DNA of 64,000 nt from Candidatus Vicinibacter proximus (GCA_016713905.1 JADJOE010000003.1:2170001-2234000); one strand, 5' to 3'. Positions 1-9,773 are shown, counted from the first letter of the stretch. Made by a program: numbers and translations. The notes: generated from the sequence alone by a model not told the origin.

Positions 1-2
1 GT

Positions 3-206
3 CGAAGAAATATCAGAGAAGCCATTAGTCAACTATTAGATTATGCTTCACACGCAGGAAAATATAGCATTTTAAAACTTGTAATCGTATCTCCGGTAAC
101 GCTAAATAAGTCAGAGCAAATGTTTCTAGAAAGCTTACGAAATGTCATAAAGTATGAAATTTCATATCTGGCCTATAATGCATCTTCAACAATAAAATTT
201 GAATAA
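3..206 (+). CDS. C-terminal fragment of a nuclease-like protein, 5' end outside window
   Basis: An open frame runs from base 3 to TAA at 204-206, giving 67 residues with no start inside the window. The start of the fragment reads REAISQLLDYA and is followed by a hydrophobic strand (LKLVIVSP). This resembles the 'IRxAIGQLLEYA ... LVVV' segment in C-terminal parts of some restriction-nuclease-like proteins found near type I restriction-modification genes. The stop codon is directly followed by the hsdM ATG with no gap, so the two are probably co-transcribed. The nuclease assignment is from memory of the family pattern only. No catalytic residues are visible in this fragment. Confidence 0.5.
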   Translation, partial: RRNIREAISQLLDYASHAGKYSILKLVIVSPVTLNKSEQMFLESLRNVIKYEISYLAYNASSTIKFE

Positions 207-1712
207 ATGAGCACAGAGCAAAATAACACTTCCAGCATCATATCGAAGGTATGGAGCTTTGCCACTGTCCTGAGGGATGATGGCGTAGGATACGGAGACT
301 ACCTGGAGCAACTGACCTATCTGCTTTTTTTAAAAATGGCAGATGAGTTCAGCAAGCCTCCCTACAACAGGGATCTGAAAATCCCGCCTAAATGCAACTG
401 GCAAAATCTGACCGACAAAAAGGGGGCTGAGCTGTTTGATCATTACGTGCATACCCTGCATGAGCTGTCCAATGCCAAGGGATTTTTAGGTCAGATTTTC
501 ACCAAGAGCCAAAACAAGATCAACGACCCCTCCAAGCTGGCAAGGCTCATAGCCATGATTGACTATGAAAACTGGAGCACCATGGGTGCTGACCTCAAGG
601 GCAAGATCTACGAAGGGCTGCTGGAGAAAAATGCTGAAGACACCAAAAGTGGTGCAGGGCAATATTTCACACCTAGGGCACTCATCAGAGCCATGGTGGT
701 CTGCGTAAGGCCTGAGCCTACGAAAACCATAGCGGACCCTGCTTGTGGCACAGGAGGGTTCTTTCTGGCTGCCTATGACTTTATAGCTGATCCCAAAAAC
801 TACAGTCTCGACAAGAAGCAAAAGGAGTTTCTGAAGCTGAAGACCTTTTATGGCAATGAAATAGTGGCCAATACCCGCAGGATGGCCCTGATGAATCTTT
901 TCCTGCACAACATTGGTGATTTTGAAAGCGACACCTTCATATCCCCTGCAGATGCTCTGATATCAGACAATGGACTGCGGGTGGACTATGTGCTGGCCAA
1001 TCCTCCCTTTGGCAAAAAGAGTAGCATGACCTTTACCAATGAGGAGGGAGAGCAGGATTCTGAAGACCTCACGTACAACCGTCAGGACTTTTATGTGACC
1101 ACCAGCAACAAACAGCTCAATTTTGTACAACACATCAAAACCATGCTGAAAAGCGATGGAAAGGCTGCTGTGGTATTGCCAGACAACGTATTATTTGAAG
1201 GGGGCGCAGGTGAGACCATCCGCAAAAAATTACTGGAGGGAACCAACCTGCATACCATCTTACGCCTGCCGACTGGAATTTTCTATAAACAAGGAGTAAA
1301 AGCCAATGTGCTGTTCTTTGATAACAAGCCTACCTCCAAAACTGCCTGGACCAGGGAGGTATGGTTTTATGATTTCAGGACCAACATACACTTCACCCTC
1401 AAAAAGAATCCCCTCAAGTTTGAAGACCTTGCAGATTTTATAAAATGCTACAACACTGAAAATATCCACAAGCGCAAGGAGACCTTTGATCCAGATAAAA
1501 ACACTGAAGGACGCTGGCGAAAATTCAGCTACGAGGAGATTATTACCAGGGATAAGACAAGCCTGGATATCACCTGGATCAAGGATAAAAGCCTCACTGA
1601 CTTGGACAATCTGCCAGACCCTGATGTTTTGGCTGAAGAGATCATCGAAAATCTGGAAGCCAGTATTATAAGCCTAAAAGAGTTGTCAGCAGTTTTAAAA
1701 ACCGGTGCTTAG
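207..1712 (+). CDS. hsdM: Type I restriction-modification DNA methyltransferase subunit (N6-adenine)
   Basis: This 501-residue protein is the methylation subunit of a type I system. It would transfer a methyl group from S-adenosylmethionine to adenine N6 when complexed with a specificity subunit. The N-terminal 130 residues match the helical HsdM_N domain. The AdoMet-binding motif DPACGTGG lies at residues 177-184 and the catalytic NPPF at 265-268. Length is typical of HsdM. The ATG follows the upstream stop codon immediately. Neither hsdS nor hsdR lies downstream: the next 160 bases are non-coding and then unrelated genes begin. The base composition looks clearly richer in G+C than its flanks, which suggests separate acquisition. 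It is an orphan within this window, although partners could lie to the left. Confidence 0.95.
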   Translation: MSTEQNNTSSIISKVWSFATVLRDDGVGYGDYLEQLTYLLFLKMADEFSKPPYNRDLKIPPKCNWQNLTDKKGAELFDHYVHTLHELSNAKGFLGQIFTKSQNKINDPSKLARLIAMIDYENWSTMGADLKGKIYEGLLEKNAEDTKSGAGQYFTPRALIRAMVVCVRPEPTKTIADPACGTGGFFLAAYDFIADPKNYSLDKKQKEFLKLKTFYGNEIVANTRRMALMNLFLHNIGDFESDTFISPADALISDNGLRVDYVLANPPFGKKSSMTFTNEEGEQDSEDLTYNRQDFYVTTSNKQLNFVQHIKTMLKSDGKAAVVLPDNVLFEGGAGETIRKKLLEGTNLHTILRLPTGIFYKQGVKANVLFFDNKPTSKTAWTREVWFYDFRTNIHFTLKKNPLKFEDLADFIKCYNTENIHKRKETFDPDKNTEGRWRKFSYEEIITRDKTSLDITWIKDKSLTDLDNLPDPDVLAEEIIENLEASIISLKELSAVLKTGA

Positions 1713-1873
1713 AGACTTGTTTTTTTGTTATATAATTGTTAATCTTTCATTTATTACATCGTTTTATTTTTCCCTAGGATATTTATTGTTGTATGACCAT
1801 ATACAAATTGGAAAACCCATCTTGAAAAATTAAATTAAAATTAATTATTCGACAATTAAATTAGTATACTCTT

Positions 1874-2113
1874 ATGAATAAAATAAATACACTTATCGAA
1901 AGATGTTTTGGAATATCGGATCTTGTTTTCTGTCTTCATCCTATTGAAGTTCAAAATGGAATTGAATTATTTTCATATGCCAAAGAAAACAATATGGACA
2001 GAGAGGAATTGCTTAATTCGATTATTAATTATTTAAAGCTTAAAGACGTTGGAAAAGATCACCTCGAACAACAAAAACTGAAAGTAAATCAATGGCTGGA
2101 CAATTATTTCTAA
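1874..2113 (+). CDS. Small hypothetical protein
   Basis: A 79-residue ORF with an ATG start, rich in charged residues, with no signal peptide or membrane segment. It looks like a small helical cytoplasmic protein, and I recognise no family. It is preceded by 160 bases of AT-rich sequence after hsdM and followed by a long non-coding stretch, so it would be monocistronic. A chance ORF is possible in such AT-rich DNA. The balanced amino-acid composition and the lack of a longer competing frame make it moderately likely to be real. Confidence 0.45.
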   Translation: MNKINTLIERCFGISDLVFCLHPIEVQNGIELFSYAKENNMDREELLNSIINYLKLKDVGKDHLEQQKLKVNQWLDNYF

Positions 2114-2728
2114 TCTTAATTAATTAGATACAGCTCTTACAAAAGTTAAAAAAGATTGGCATTCTAGTGAATTATCATTTTGGAAAATTAATATAAAAAC
2201 TACCATCCTTTAAATTCAATCGGTGCCAATCAAAATATTACTAACATAATGTATAGTACAGTAATCCTGTACTCTCCCACCCTAATCCTGCTTAAATCTA
2301 TTTTAAAGTCACAATTCCAGTATTGATCAGCTTAATTGATAAACCTGTAAATTTTTTTTTGTCTCCAGACAAACCCAAACCAGATATTGTCCTCAGTTTC
2401 AACTTTTAAATTCTCTATAAAAGATGCTCAAACAGGTGACAAGTCCATGATTGAATTAAATTAGAATCACAAAAATCCGGCTCCGATAAACATGAATTAA
2501 ATTCCGATAAATTGATTCTAATTCAAAATAAGGCATTTTGGTTAATAAAATAGAAAGGACATTCTAAACAACAATCATCAGTTTTGGTTTCTTTGCCCGG
2601 AATATTAACACCGAAAAGCGCAAATGCCCTATATAAATACTTGCGTTGTTGAAGATTGTGTTATCTTGGAATGTATTGTATTTTGCAAAAATTGACTGCT
2701 TAGTATTAATTTATAAAAAGCTAAATTG
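2114..2728. other. Non-coding AT-rich region with a small palindrome
   Basis: No convincing gene is seen on either strand in these 615 bases. A perfect hairpin with 7-base arms (2255-2261 and 2267-2273, loop TAATC) lies in the middle, without a T-run directly behind it. The minus-strand operon that ends at 2729 must terminate somewhere in this region, but I see no strong intrinsic terminator. Confidence 0.5.
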
Positions 2729-4213
2729 TTAAAAAGTTCGAACTGCACGAACATATTTTTTGTTATCTATATGGGAATAACCCACTTCTCCGCTTTTATA
2801 ATTATCATTCTTCCATTTGCCAAAGCATTTAAACTTGTAAAAATTCGTGTCACCGCCATTTGGGGTTGAACTCCAATAATTTGCATTGTAAAAACCACCT
2901 ATACCTTTCTGCTGTAAATTAACATACATTAAATTTAATTCTTCGATTGTTGGAAGACGCCAATCACTGTAACCGTTTAATATAAGCTCATCACAACCAT
3001 TTTGTGCTTCACTCCAACTTAGTTCCCCCGCAAATGTTATTCTGAATCCCTCACTTACAACGTTTCTTTTTGTAAGCCGAAAGTTTGATCTTTCTAAATC
3101 AAATATTGCAGCAACTAATCCATGCCCATTTTCTTCAAATATCACATAGCCACCATGTTTAAATTTTGAACGAATTTCCGATGGCATTACAGTATAACCT
3201 GTCATTTGTTCTATCTGTTGAAGCGTCCGTTTATCCTCCCAAGAATATGTAGCAGCTATCTTTCCTGAAGATAAATAATTGATGGACTTCCCATCAAAAA
3301 GACCATCTTCATTATCATAATTAGCAGGAGTCCATATAATCTCGCCAAATTCATGAATATTCCCTTTTCCATTACCTATAGTTTCATCCATGCCTGATTT
3401 TATTATAAATGACCTCGTGTAAAATTCCCAATTATTTATTAAAACATTCAGTGCAATGATAGAATTGTTTTTTCTCAAATAGAAACGCTTTGATTTACCA
3501 TTAAAACTAATGTTGATGTGGAAAATCTGTTTTTGCAAGGATTTGTAATTTTCTACTTCTAAATCAGTTAGACTCAAAGCACTTAAAGTCTTAATACAAT
3601 AGTCAGCACAAAAATCCATATTTTTATTGGCCGTAGCGTTAACTTGCAACGGAATAGCCCAAATTTTACTTTCCGAATCTAAGGATTTTGGTTCGCCACT
3701 TTTAATTTCATAGTCAAAAGCAATCTGCATGGTTTCGTGCAACAAAACAACCATTTCACATACGGCTTTGATTTCACTTTGTTCATTCAATAATTGCTGT
3801 TTTATATTCACGGCAAACAACCCACCTTTTATTTCAATGGAAATGCCTTTAGCTTGTACAAAATTTTTTAATTTACCTATCGAAACCATTGTTTTTAGGG
3901 TAACACCCCAACTTCCATTTGGAAATTGCGATTCATTCAACACTTCAAAGGATTGAATATTCCCATTGGCCAAAGAAGTAATTTGGTCTGCAACAACTTG
4001 ATCATTAAGCACGTCAGTCCTTGAAGAGATAAAAACACCAAACGCCTGTTCAATAGCTGAACGTAAGCCGCTTTGTTTAGCTTCATCAAGTGTTTTGCCA
4101 TTTCCACTAACAGTTATAGTAACTGCTTTGTCGTCATCTTGTGCATGCAGATTATGCGAGAATAATAAGACAAATAGTATAGTTGTTGTTGAAAGTAATT
4201 TTATCATGCTCAT
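2729..4213 (-). CDS. Exported LPP20-like protein with C-terminal Lcl/DUF1566 domain
   Basis: This 494-residue protein starts with a Sec signal peptide (cleavage near residue 24, HAQ). Residues 30-150 form an LPP20-like domain with a V-x-G-x-GKTLDEAK pattern followed by AIEQAFG. The N-terminal part is clearly paralogous to the protein encoded at 5088-6233. Residues 390-494 match the Lcl/DUF1566 domain: GYSDWRLPT begins at 414 and YWSST at 446. That fold is used for surface recognition in several exported proteins. It is the last gene of a six-gene minus-strand operon and overlaps the stop of the upstream gene by four bases (ATGA). The sequence predicts export beyond the inner membrane. The function is unknown. 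Confidence 0.85.
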   Translation of the reverse strand: MSMIKLLSTTTILFVLLFSHNLHAQDDDKAVTITVSGNGKTLDEAKQSGLRSAIEQAFGVFISSRTDVLNDQVVADQITSLANGNIQSFEVLNESQFPNGSWGVTLKTMVSIGKLKNFVQAKGISIEIKGGLFAVNIKQQLLNEQSEIKAVCEMVVLLHETMQIAFDYEIKSGEPKSLDSESKIWAIPLQVNATANKNMDFCADYCIKTLSALSLTDLEVENYKSLQKQIFHINISFNGKSKRFYLRKNNSIIALNVLINNWEFYTRSFIIKSGMDETIGNGKGNIHEFGEIIWTPANYDNEDGLFDGKSINYLSSGKIAATYSWEDKRTLQQIEQMTGYTVMPSEIRSKFKHGGYVIFEENGHGLVAAIFDLERSNFRLTKRNVVSEGFRITFAGELSWSEAQNGCDELILNGYSDWRLPTIEELNLMYVNLQQKGIGGFYNANYWSSTPNGGDTNFYKFKCFGKWKNDNYKSGEVGYSHIDNKKYVRAVRTF

Positions 4214-4701
4214 TGTTTTGATTCCGTTTCTTTCTTTATTTCTCTGTAATAAATAAACACCATTCGTTTGCCACTCAAATCGTCAAAATTTATAAGCAAC
4301 TCCATTCCTTGAGTAAAACCCAATGCATTTTCTTTAATAGATTCAATAGTTTCAACTACAGCGCTGTTTGAGTCATTGTTTTTTTGTTCGGTAGTTTTAA
4401 TAATTAAATCTGATGAAATAACGGAACCATTAAAAAAAACATTAGCCTGCGCTTGCGACTTAACTTGAGCCACTCTGTTCATGATTGAAGGATTGCTGTA
4501 TTTGGCAGTTTCTAGCGATATCACCGATATAAAATACTGATGGTCGTAATCATCTATCAATTTAACTCCTTCAAAAGGTTTAGCGTTATACATGCGCTTA
4601 ACAAAATTAGTAAAGGTGGTTTTGTCTTCGTTGAAGGATTGGCCAAAAGTTGAAAACGAGTTTATTAAAAATAAAATTGAAAAGATTTGTTTCATTTCCA
4701 T
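4210..4701 (-). CDS. Exported hypothetical protein of the LPP20/DUF6175 operon
   Basis: I choose the ATG at 4701 (MEMKQIF), or the one at 4695, over a TTG at 4737. The ATG places a good signal peptide (SILFLINSFSTFGQ) at the N-terminus. The mature protein is about 140 residues. It contains an NRVAQVKSQAQANVFFNGS segment and a short C-terminal strand region ending in a basic, acidic tail. I do not recognise a named family. The stop codon overlaps the start of the following 494-residue protein by four bases, which indicates translational coupling. It probably works with its operon partners in the periplasm or at the outer membrane. Confidence 0.75.
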   Translation of the reverse strand: MEMKQIFSILFLINSFSTFGQSFNEDKTTFTNFVKRMYNAKPFEGVKLIDDYDHQYFISVISLETAKYSNPSIMNRVAQVKSQAQANVFFNGSVISSDLIIKTTEQKNNDSNSAVVETIESIKENALGFTQGMELLINFDDLSGKRMVFIYYREIKKETESKQ

Positions 4702-4733
4702 GGTTAAATTATTGAGATGTTTTTTTAAGTTCT

Positions 4734-6233
4734 TCAATTATTTTTTTGTATTATTTTGTACTCTGTAATTTTATTTATTTCATCTATGCCTCTCATATCA
4801 TCATAGTAAAATCTAACCAATTCAGTTTTTTCATTAATTCCTATAAAAGAAATAACTACACCAACCTTTTGAATTTTGACAATTCCATTTAGCTTCGACC
4901 CATTACCACCACCTCGAATTTTATGATAATCTTCAAGTAAACTAAATTTATGTAATTTCTCAACAAATAAAAATTGCTTATTAAAAAAACTTGCTTGCTT
5001 TTTGAAAATTCTCAGAGTTCTCCAATCTGCCGAATTCCCATCCAAAGGTTCGACAGGTAAATTACAAGGCAATTCTGTATAAAAATCTCAAATATTTAAT
5101 CCTGTTAGGTTTTCCCCTTGTACCCCATTCCATCTGCTTTCTGTTACCAGCCATTTTGAGTAATTCAATATCGGACTAACATTTTTAGCCAAATCACAAT
5201 TATAGTATCCATTTACATTTACTTCTAATATTTCTTTTGCCATGCCAACATTGCAATTATCTCTAGGAGAACAAAACTTATAAAATACGCTGGCCTTACA
5301 ATAAGGATGTTCCTCAATCCCATCAGAAAAGGGGTAAATCTTAATGAATAATCTAAACGCATAATCATAAATATATTTAATATTAGTTGGATATTCTGCA
5401 ATTGCCCATTCTTGTAATCCATTGGAGATTTTAAAATTTAAAAGTGCATGATTGAAATAATACATTGTACTTAAAATATTTTGAACGCTCTGTTCATTTC
5501 TGAGTAAAATATAATTGTAATCTTTTTCTGAGGCGGCAAAAGATATCGGAAAAACTTTCTTTCCTAAATTCATATAGTTATTTGCATCAATATTTGAAAG
5601 CGAAATGCCTTTTAATGTGGTATTCATGTATTTTGAAATGTTGTAAATATTACTGTTAGCATAAACGCTAATATACATTGGTATTTTCCATTGTTCATTG
5701 CTTCCATCAATAGAAATAGGATTACTCGTATGGAGTGTATAATTGAACGAATTATCTGCAAGTGTTCGGATAACTTCACACAGATCTTCAATCGCCTTGA
5801 CTTCGTTTTTTTCATTCAATTTTTGTTGACTAATATTGAAGGCGAATAAACTGCCCTTAAATTCGACTTCAACACCTTTACTTGTTACAAAAGATGTCAA
5901 TTTGGTTACAGAAACTGTTGTTTTTAATGTCGTTGCATATCTACCTTCCGATATTTGAACTTCAGAAATAACTTCAACGCTATGGATGTTACCATTGGAT
6001 ATTGAAACAATCTCATCTTTAACTAAATCATCATTAAGAATTTCAGTTTTAGATGAAATAAATGCTCCAAAAGCTTGTTCAATAGCATTTCTTAAAGCTG
6101 AATGTTTAGCCTCTTCCAAGGTTTTTCCTTGTCCACTGACTGTCAGGGATACCATTCTTTCCTCTTGTGCCATTAATAACTGAAAGTTTAATACTCCAAG
6201 GAACAGAAGTAAAAATGCAATCTTGCTTTTCAT
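4734..6233 (-). CDS. Exported LPP20-like protein, interrupted by an in-frame TGA
   Basis: The first 381 codons (6233 to 5091) start with a signal peptide ending LLMAQ. They continue with an LPP20-like domain whose V-x-GQGKTLEEAK and AIEQAFGAF motifs match the 494-residue paralogue in the same operon. A TGA at 5088-5090 then stops the frame. The same frame is open again for another 117 codons, to TGA at 4734-4736, and that part would otherwise have only a TTG start at 5072. Read through, the protein would be about 499 residues, close to the paralogue's 494. I therefore annotate one gene with a nonsense change or base-call error, and give two adjacent genes as the alternative. The start lies 12 bases after the upstream stop. 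Confidence 0.7.
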
Positions 6234-6245
6234 AATTCATTACAT

Positions 6246-7324
6246 TTATCTCCAGAATATATTATTGTAAGTTACTTTTTTGGGTTGATTTTTAGCAAAT
6301 TCAACTGCCACTTCACGATAAGCAATCACACGAATTTTATCCAATTCAAAGTTTCTGGATGATTGTTTTTCCTGTAAAACAATTTCTCGCTGTGATTGAT
6401 TTTCTTTGTATGTATCATCGCTAATTGATTTTTGTTCGGCTATTCTAATTTGTTCTTTTTGCATTGCTATTTTATCAACATATTGTTGCATTCTGAATTG
6501 CCACCTCGCTTTTTCATCTGCTTTAAGTTTGCCTTCTACAACTCTAATAAATGCATTTACCTCCGTTTGGCAAGTTGCCATTGGGTTTATAGTACTCAAT
6601 ATATCCCCTACCATTTCTGCACCTTTAGGATTCTGCTCTGCTGCCCATTTAGTTTTAGCCCTATTTAACTTAGATTTGCAATCTGTATTTATTTTTTGCT
6701 GAAAGATTATGGCTAGAGTGTCTAAACATTTAAAATAGCATTCTTGACAAACCTCAGGAATGAGTGATAGTTTATAGATTGCATCATCGTATTTTTCTTG
6801 CCTTGATAAGGTTTGAGCATCTTTAATAATAAAATCACATTGGGTTAAATAGTAAGCAATGATTCTTTTCTTCCCTTCTTCTAAAAAATTAAAATTTCTT
6901 TGTTTTTTGGATTTATATTTTTAAATGCTTCAATGAAGGCTTTATTTTCGTTTGTTCCTACTCCTTTTAAATTGAGGGTTATATTAGAGAAGATTGTATT
7001 AGTTAATGCATCACCCACAAACATTGTGATGTCTAAATTTTGGGCAATCAATTGTGGTGGTCCGGCTATAATATCTTTTGTACCCAAATTAACAGCTGCC
7101 GTTATTATAAACCTAGGGCTCGTCTCACTGCCTCCCATGCCATTATTGCTTGTAATTTGATTTAGTTTGGTTAGTAATAATCCTTTTGCTTCGGTTGGGA
7201 TTGGAATCCTATCAGGTAAAAAGGCATTAAGAACAATTCTTCCAAAATCGTCTAATTTTATTTTGCGCATTACTTCTAGAAGCTATAATAGAAATAAAAA
7301 CTATTAGTATTAATATATTTTCAT
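6246..7324 (-). CDS. Exported TPR-like conserved Bacteroidota protein, frameshifted
   Basis: Two readable fragments (6881-7270, 129 residues; and 6246 to about 6890) join into one protein of roughly 355 residues if single bases are restored at T- or A-runs near 7318-7321, 7261-7264 and 6891-6894. The reconstruction starts at ATG 7324 with a signal peptide (MKNILILIVF... ending NAQ). It then has a DFGRIVLNAFLPD domain, a TPR-like segment (EKYDDAIYKLSLIPEVC) and a glutamine-rich coiled coil ending in a YREVAVEFAKNQPK stretch. I recall this pattern from Bacteroides-type proteins encoded next to DUF6175 genes. The start lies five bases after the DUF6175 stop. The frameshifts sit at homopolymers and may be sequencing errors. 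Confidence 0.75.
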
Positions 7325-7329
7325 AATAA

Positions 7330-8285
7330 TTATTTTTCACCCAAAACTAAAATTGCTTCCCCTAGTCCTCGAGTCATTAGCTTCACTTCAAAATTGAGTG
7401 GCGCTGATTTTAAATATTTTTTGTAAACCTCTGGCAAATTGGCGGGAATCAATTGCATTGTTATTATCATCAAATAGTGGTATGTGTACTTGCTCAAAAC
7501 GAATGTTATTTTCTGTGGCATCAATCATATTAAATTTGCCTTTTACAGTATTTTCTGCATCCATTCATTAATATAATCTGTTATTTCCTTACCATCGATT
7601 TCGGTTTCCATATTCTTATCCCAACTATTCCATTTTCTTACTGTGAGAAGAATTTCTCTTCCATTATTGAACATATAGTCAAAATGTGATTGCAATTGAG
7701 CAGCAAAAGGGTCCATATTAGCAAGTATCGCATTTTGCAATAATACCGGAACAATATCTGTACTATTTGGAGCGCCATTACCAGTAGATGATGCAATTCT
7801 TTTGCTAGTATATGCATCAAAGGCTTCCAATACAAATGAAACAATTTTGCCTTGCTCAGTTTTATTCACCTTCCACCATATCTGTATAATAATATCTGCT
7901 TTAGCTTTATTTTTCAACTTATCCAATGGACTCTCAGAGATAGATGAACCGGAATTATTGCTGGAAGTCATATTATCTTCTGCATTTCTTGACTCTATGG
8001 CCTTTAATTCTTGTTCTACATCTTTGAGAGGAAACCACGGTCAATCATTAACGAGCCTATTTTGCTAATTACTTGTCCAATTTCAGTGTCCTCCTGAAAA
8101 GCTTGTTTATAGTTAGGTACTTTTTGTTTAATGCCTTGGTTATCAAACTCAGTCCTGAAGTAACGTTGATCACACCAGTTATCGCTCGGCAGAATCATTA
8201 GGGTTGGCTTTTTTGCTTGCCCTAACAGCGTTGAATTTGAACTACAAATGGCGATTGCCATAATTAGTAATTGAATTCTTTTCAT
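7330..8285 (-). CDS. DUF6175 family exported protein, frameshifted
   Basis: Three fragments (8016-8285, 7543-7971 with its upstream extension, 7330-7524) reassemble into one protein of about 318 residues after one-base corrections near 8030, 7551-7554 and 7417-7422. It has a signal peptide ending LLGQ, then KKPTLMILPSDNWC. A long conserved body follows, with ISESPLDKLKNKAKADII and MFNNGREI, and the C-terminus ends GLGEAILVLGEK. This pattern and order fit the Bacteroidota DUF6175 family. Its molecular role is unknown. It is translated immediately after the 161-residue protein upstream (two bases between them). The corrected joins restore family motifs such as RGFPLKD, so the gene was recently intact or is intact. 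Confidence 0.8.
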
Positions 8286-8287
8286 AA

Positions 8288-8773
8288 TTAAAATTTGTTA
8301 TTTAATGATTTGATAATTTTTTGTTCCTCCAAGTATTTTCTGAGCTCGTGTTTAGAAACCGAGATTTGATAAACCTTCCAATTTTTTAATCCAATATACG
8401 CTGGCAAAGTTGTAGTTACAGTTGAACTTCTTGTAAACATAGTCCATTTGCCACGGCATGCAAAGAATTGTCTTTCAATTGACTTAAATTGTTCAAGTTC
8501 TTCTGTTTTATTAAGAATTGGAGGTTGAGTAATGCAACCGTTACCGCCAGCAATACCGGAGTATAATATGGCATGCAGAGCATCTTTTCTTGCTTGTTTC
8601 GATTTGTACCTATTACCTTTTTTTGTATCCCAAATTTTAATGGTTACATAACCATCAGTTTCAATGGCTACACATTCGGTTTGATAATTTATATTGTTTG
8701 CCGTGAATGAAAACAAAAATAAACTGCAGAATATTGTAGCTAAAAATAGGATGATTTTAAATTTACTTTCCAT
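8288..8773 (-). CDS. Small exported protein, first gene of the LPP20/DUF6175 operon
   Basis: The ATG at 8773 (MESKFK) is preferred over one at 8800 because it places a hydrophobic signal segment (IILFLATIFCSLFLFSF) near the N-terminus. The protein has 161 residues. Its body contains a QARKDALHAILYSGIAGGNGC stretch, an arrangement reminiscent of LPP20-like exported proteins in which a helix rich in Ala and Arg precedes a glycine turn. The stop codon lies two bases before the DUF6175 ATG, so it opens the operon. An IS4-type remnant occupies the sequence directly upstream, where the operon promoter should be. The function is unknown. Confidence 0.75.
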   Translation of the reverse strand: MESKFKIILFLATIFCSLFLFSFTANNINYQTECVAIETDGYVTIKIWDTKKGNRYKSKQARKDALHAILYSGIAGGNGCITQPPILNKTEELEQFKSIERQFFACRGKWTMFTRSSTVTTTLPAYIGLKNWKVYQISVSKHELRKYLEEQKIIKSLNNKF

Positions 8774-8800
8774 ATGTATAATCTTGGTTTGAAGTCTCAT

Positions 8801-9140
8801 CTGTCCAAAATAAAAGTTGAGCGGATAGTTTAATTCCCTATCTTAGGGTTGAACAAAAAAACACACCGCTCATGGTAAATGTAAGGTTTTTTCTCAAATA
8901 ATGGAAGAATTACCTAGAAATTTATTTCAAAATTTGGTCAATAAGCATGAATCTAATAAACACATCAAGGGGATTGACAGTTGGACCCACTTGGTGTCTC
9001 TTTTATTTTGTCATTTTGGCCAAATAAGTTCCTTAAGAGATATAAACAATGGACTTAGGAGTATCACTGGAAATATTAATCCAAAATTATCATTACAAAA
9101 TGTTTCTAATGACCGACAATAGAAATATACAGATACACAT
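8801..9140 (+). mobile_element. IS4-type transposase N-terminal remnant
   Basis: Reading from about 8860 to 9124, the frame gives KCKVFSQIMEELPRNLF, then HIKGIDSWTHLVSLLFCHFGQISSLRDI. This matches the DUF4372 N-terminal domain that precedes IS4-family DDE transposases in Bacteroidota. Only about 85 residues remain and no catalytic domain follows, so it is a dead 5' fragment. The upstream ATG at 8872 is in another frame, a further sign of decay. A small palindrome (CCCTA and TAGGG around TCT) precedes it and may be part of the original terminal region. I could not define both inverted repeats. Confidence 0.7.
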
Positions 9141-9142
9141 TA

Positions 9143-9418
9143 TTGAAAAATTCAAATTACTTTAACAACACACAGAATATTTCCGATGCTGTAAATAAAC
9201 TGGCATTGGTTTTTAATGCAGAGATAGATGACGAGTATGATGCAGGTTGCACAATACGGACAGTTGAGATAGTTGAAAAGAAATCTAAATCACGTTTGTT
9301 TAATGAAAAAGAAATCCATTTAAAACCATATAGCAAAACAAAAGAATCAATAGTGGTAGCTAATGCAATCTCAGGGCAGGAAGTAGAAATTATTGCAATT
9401 GAATACAAGGAATCATAA
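9143..9418 (+). CDS. Small hypothetical protein, TTG start
   Basis: An open frame of 91 codons with a TTG start. The middle is charged (EIVEKKSKSRLF) and no signal peptide or membrane segment is seen. It lies between the transposase remnant and a long non-coding stretch, and no family is recognised. It could be a real small cytoplasmic protein, or the tail of a gene cut by the former insertion sequence. The absence of an ATG lowers confidence. Confidence 0.35.
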   Translation: MKNSNYFNNTQNISDAVNKLALVFNAEIDDEYDAGCTIRTVEIVEKKSKSRLFNEKEIHLKPYSKTKESIVVANAISGQEVEIIAIEYKES

Positions 9419-9738
9419 CAACTTGAATTTCTTTGCTGATAAAAATATTTGTGAGATGGATCAAGAAAATGTCACCACGTCAAATTCTATTTATTGAGTG
9501 CTGTGAAAGAGTATAAGGTTGTTGAGTATCAAAAAACTGTGCATTCTATTATTTAAAAGAAAAAATACAAGTAATTGTATATCAGCGCAGTAAAATCGAA
9601 ATTTATTAAGGTTTACAAAAAATGTCTAGCATTAATTATTAAAGTTAGACAACCGACAGACATTTTAGATTTAGCTTTTGAATGGTATTTTACAGCGCAC
9701 AAGATTGGCCCGGACAGAAGCAAGGCGGTATAGCGTCG

Positions 9739-9773
9739 AAATGAATGAATGAATAAATGAATGAATGAATGAA
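9739..9773. repeat. AATG tetranucleotide microsatellite
   Basis: About eight tandem AATG units with one AATA variant in the middle. It is intergenic, upstream of the 270-residue protein that starts at 9887. Repeat-number change by slippage is expected for such tracts. Its position about 115 bases upstream of a start codon leaves open an effect on expression. Confidence 0.9.

Noticed and set aside
9739..9773. Possible CRISPR-like repetition
   Set aside because: The units are four bases long with no spacers, so it is a simple microsatellite.
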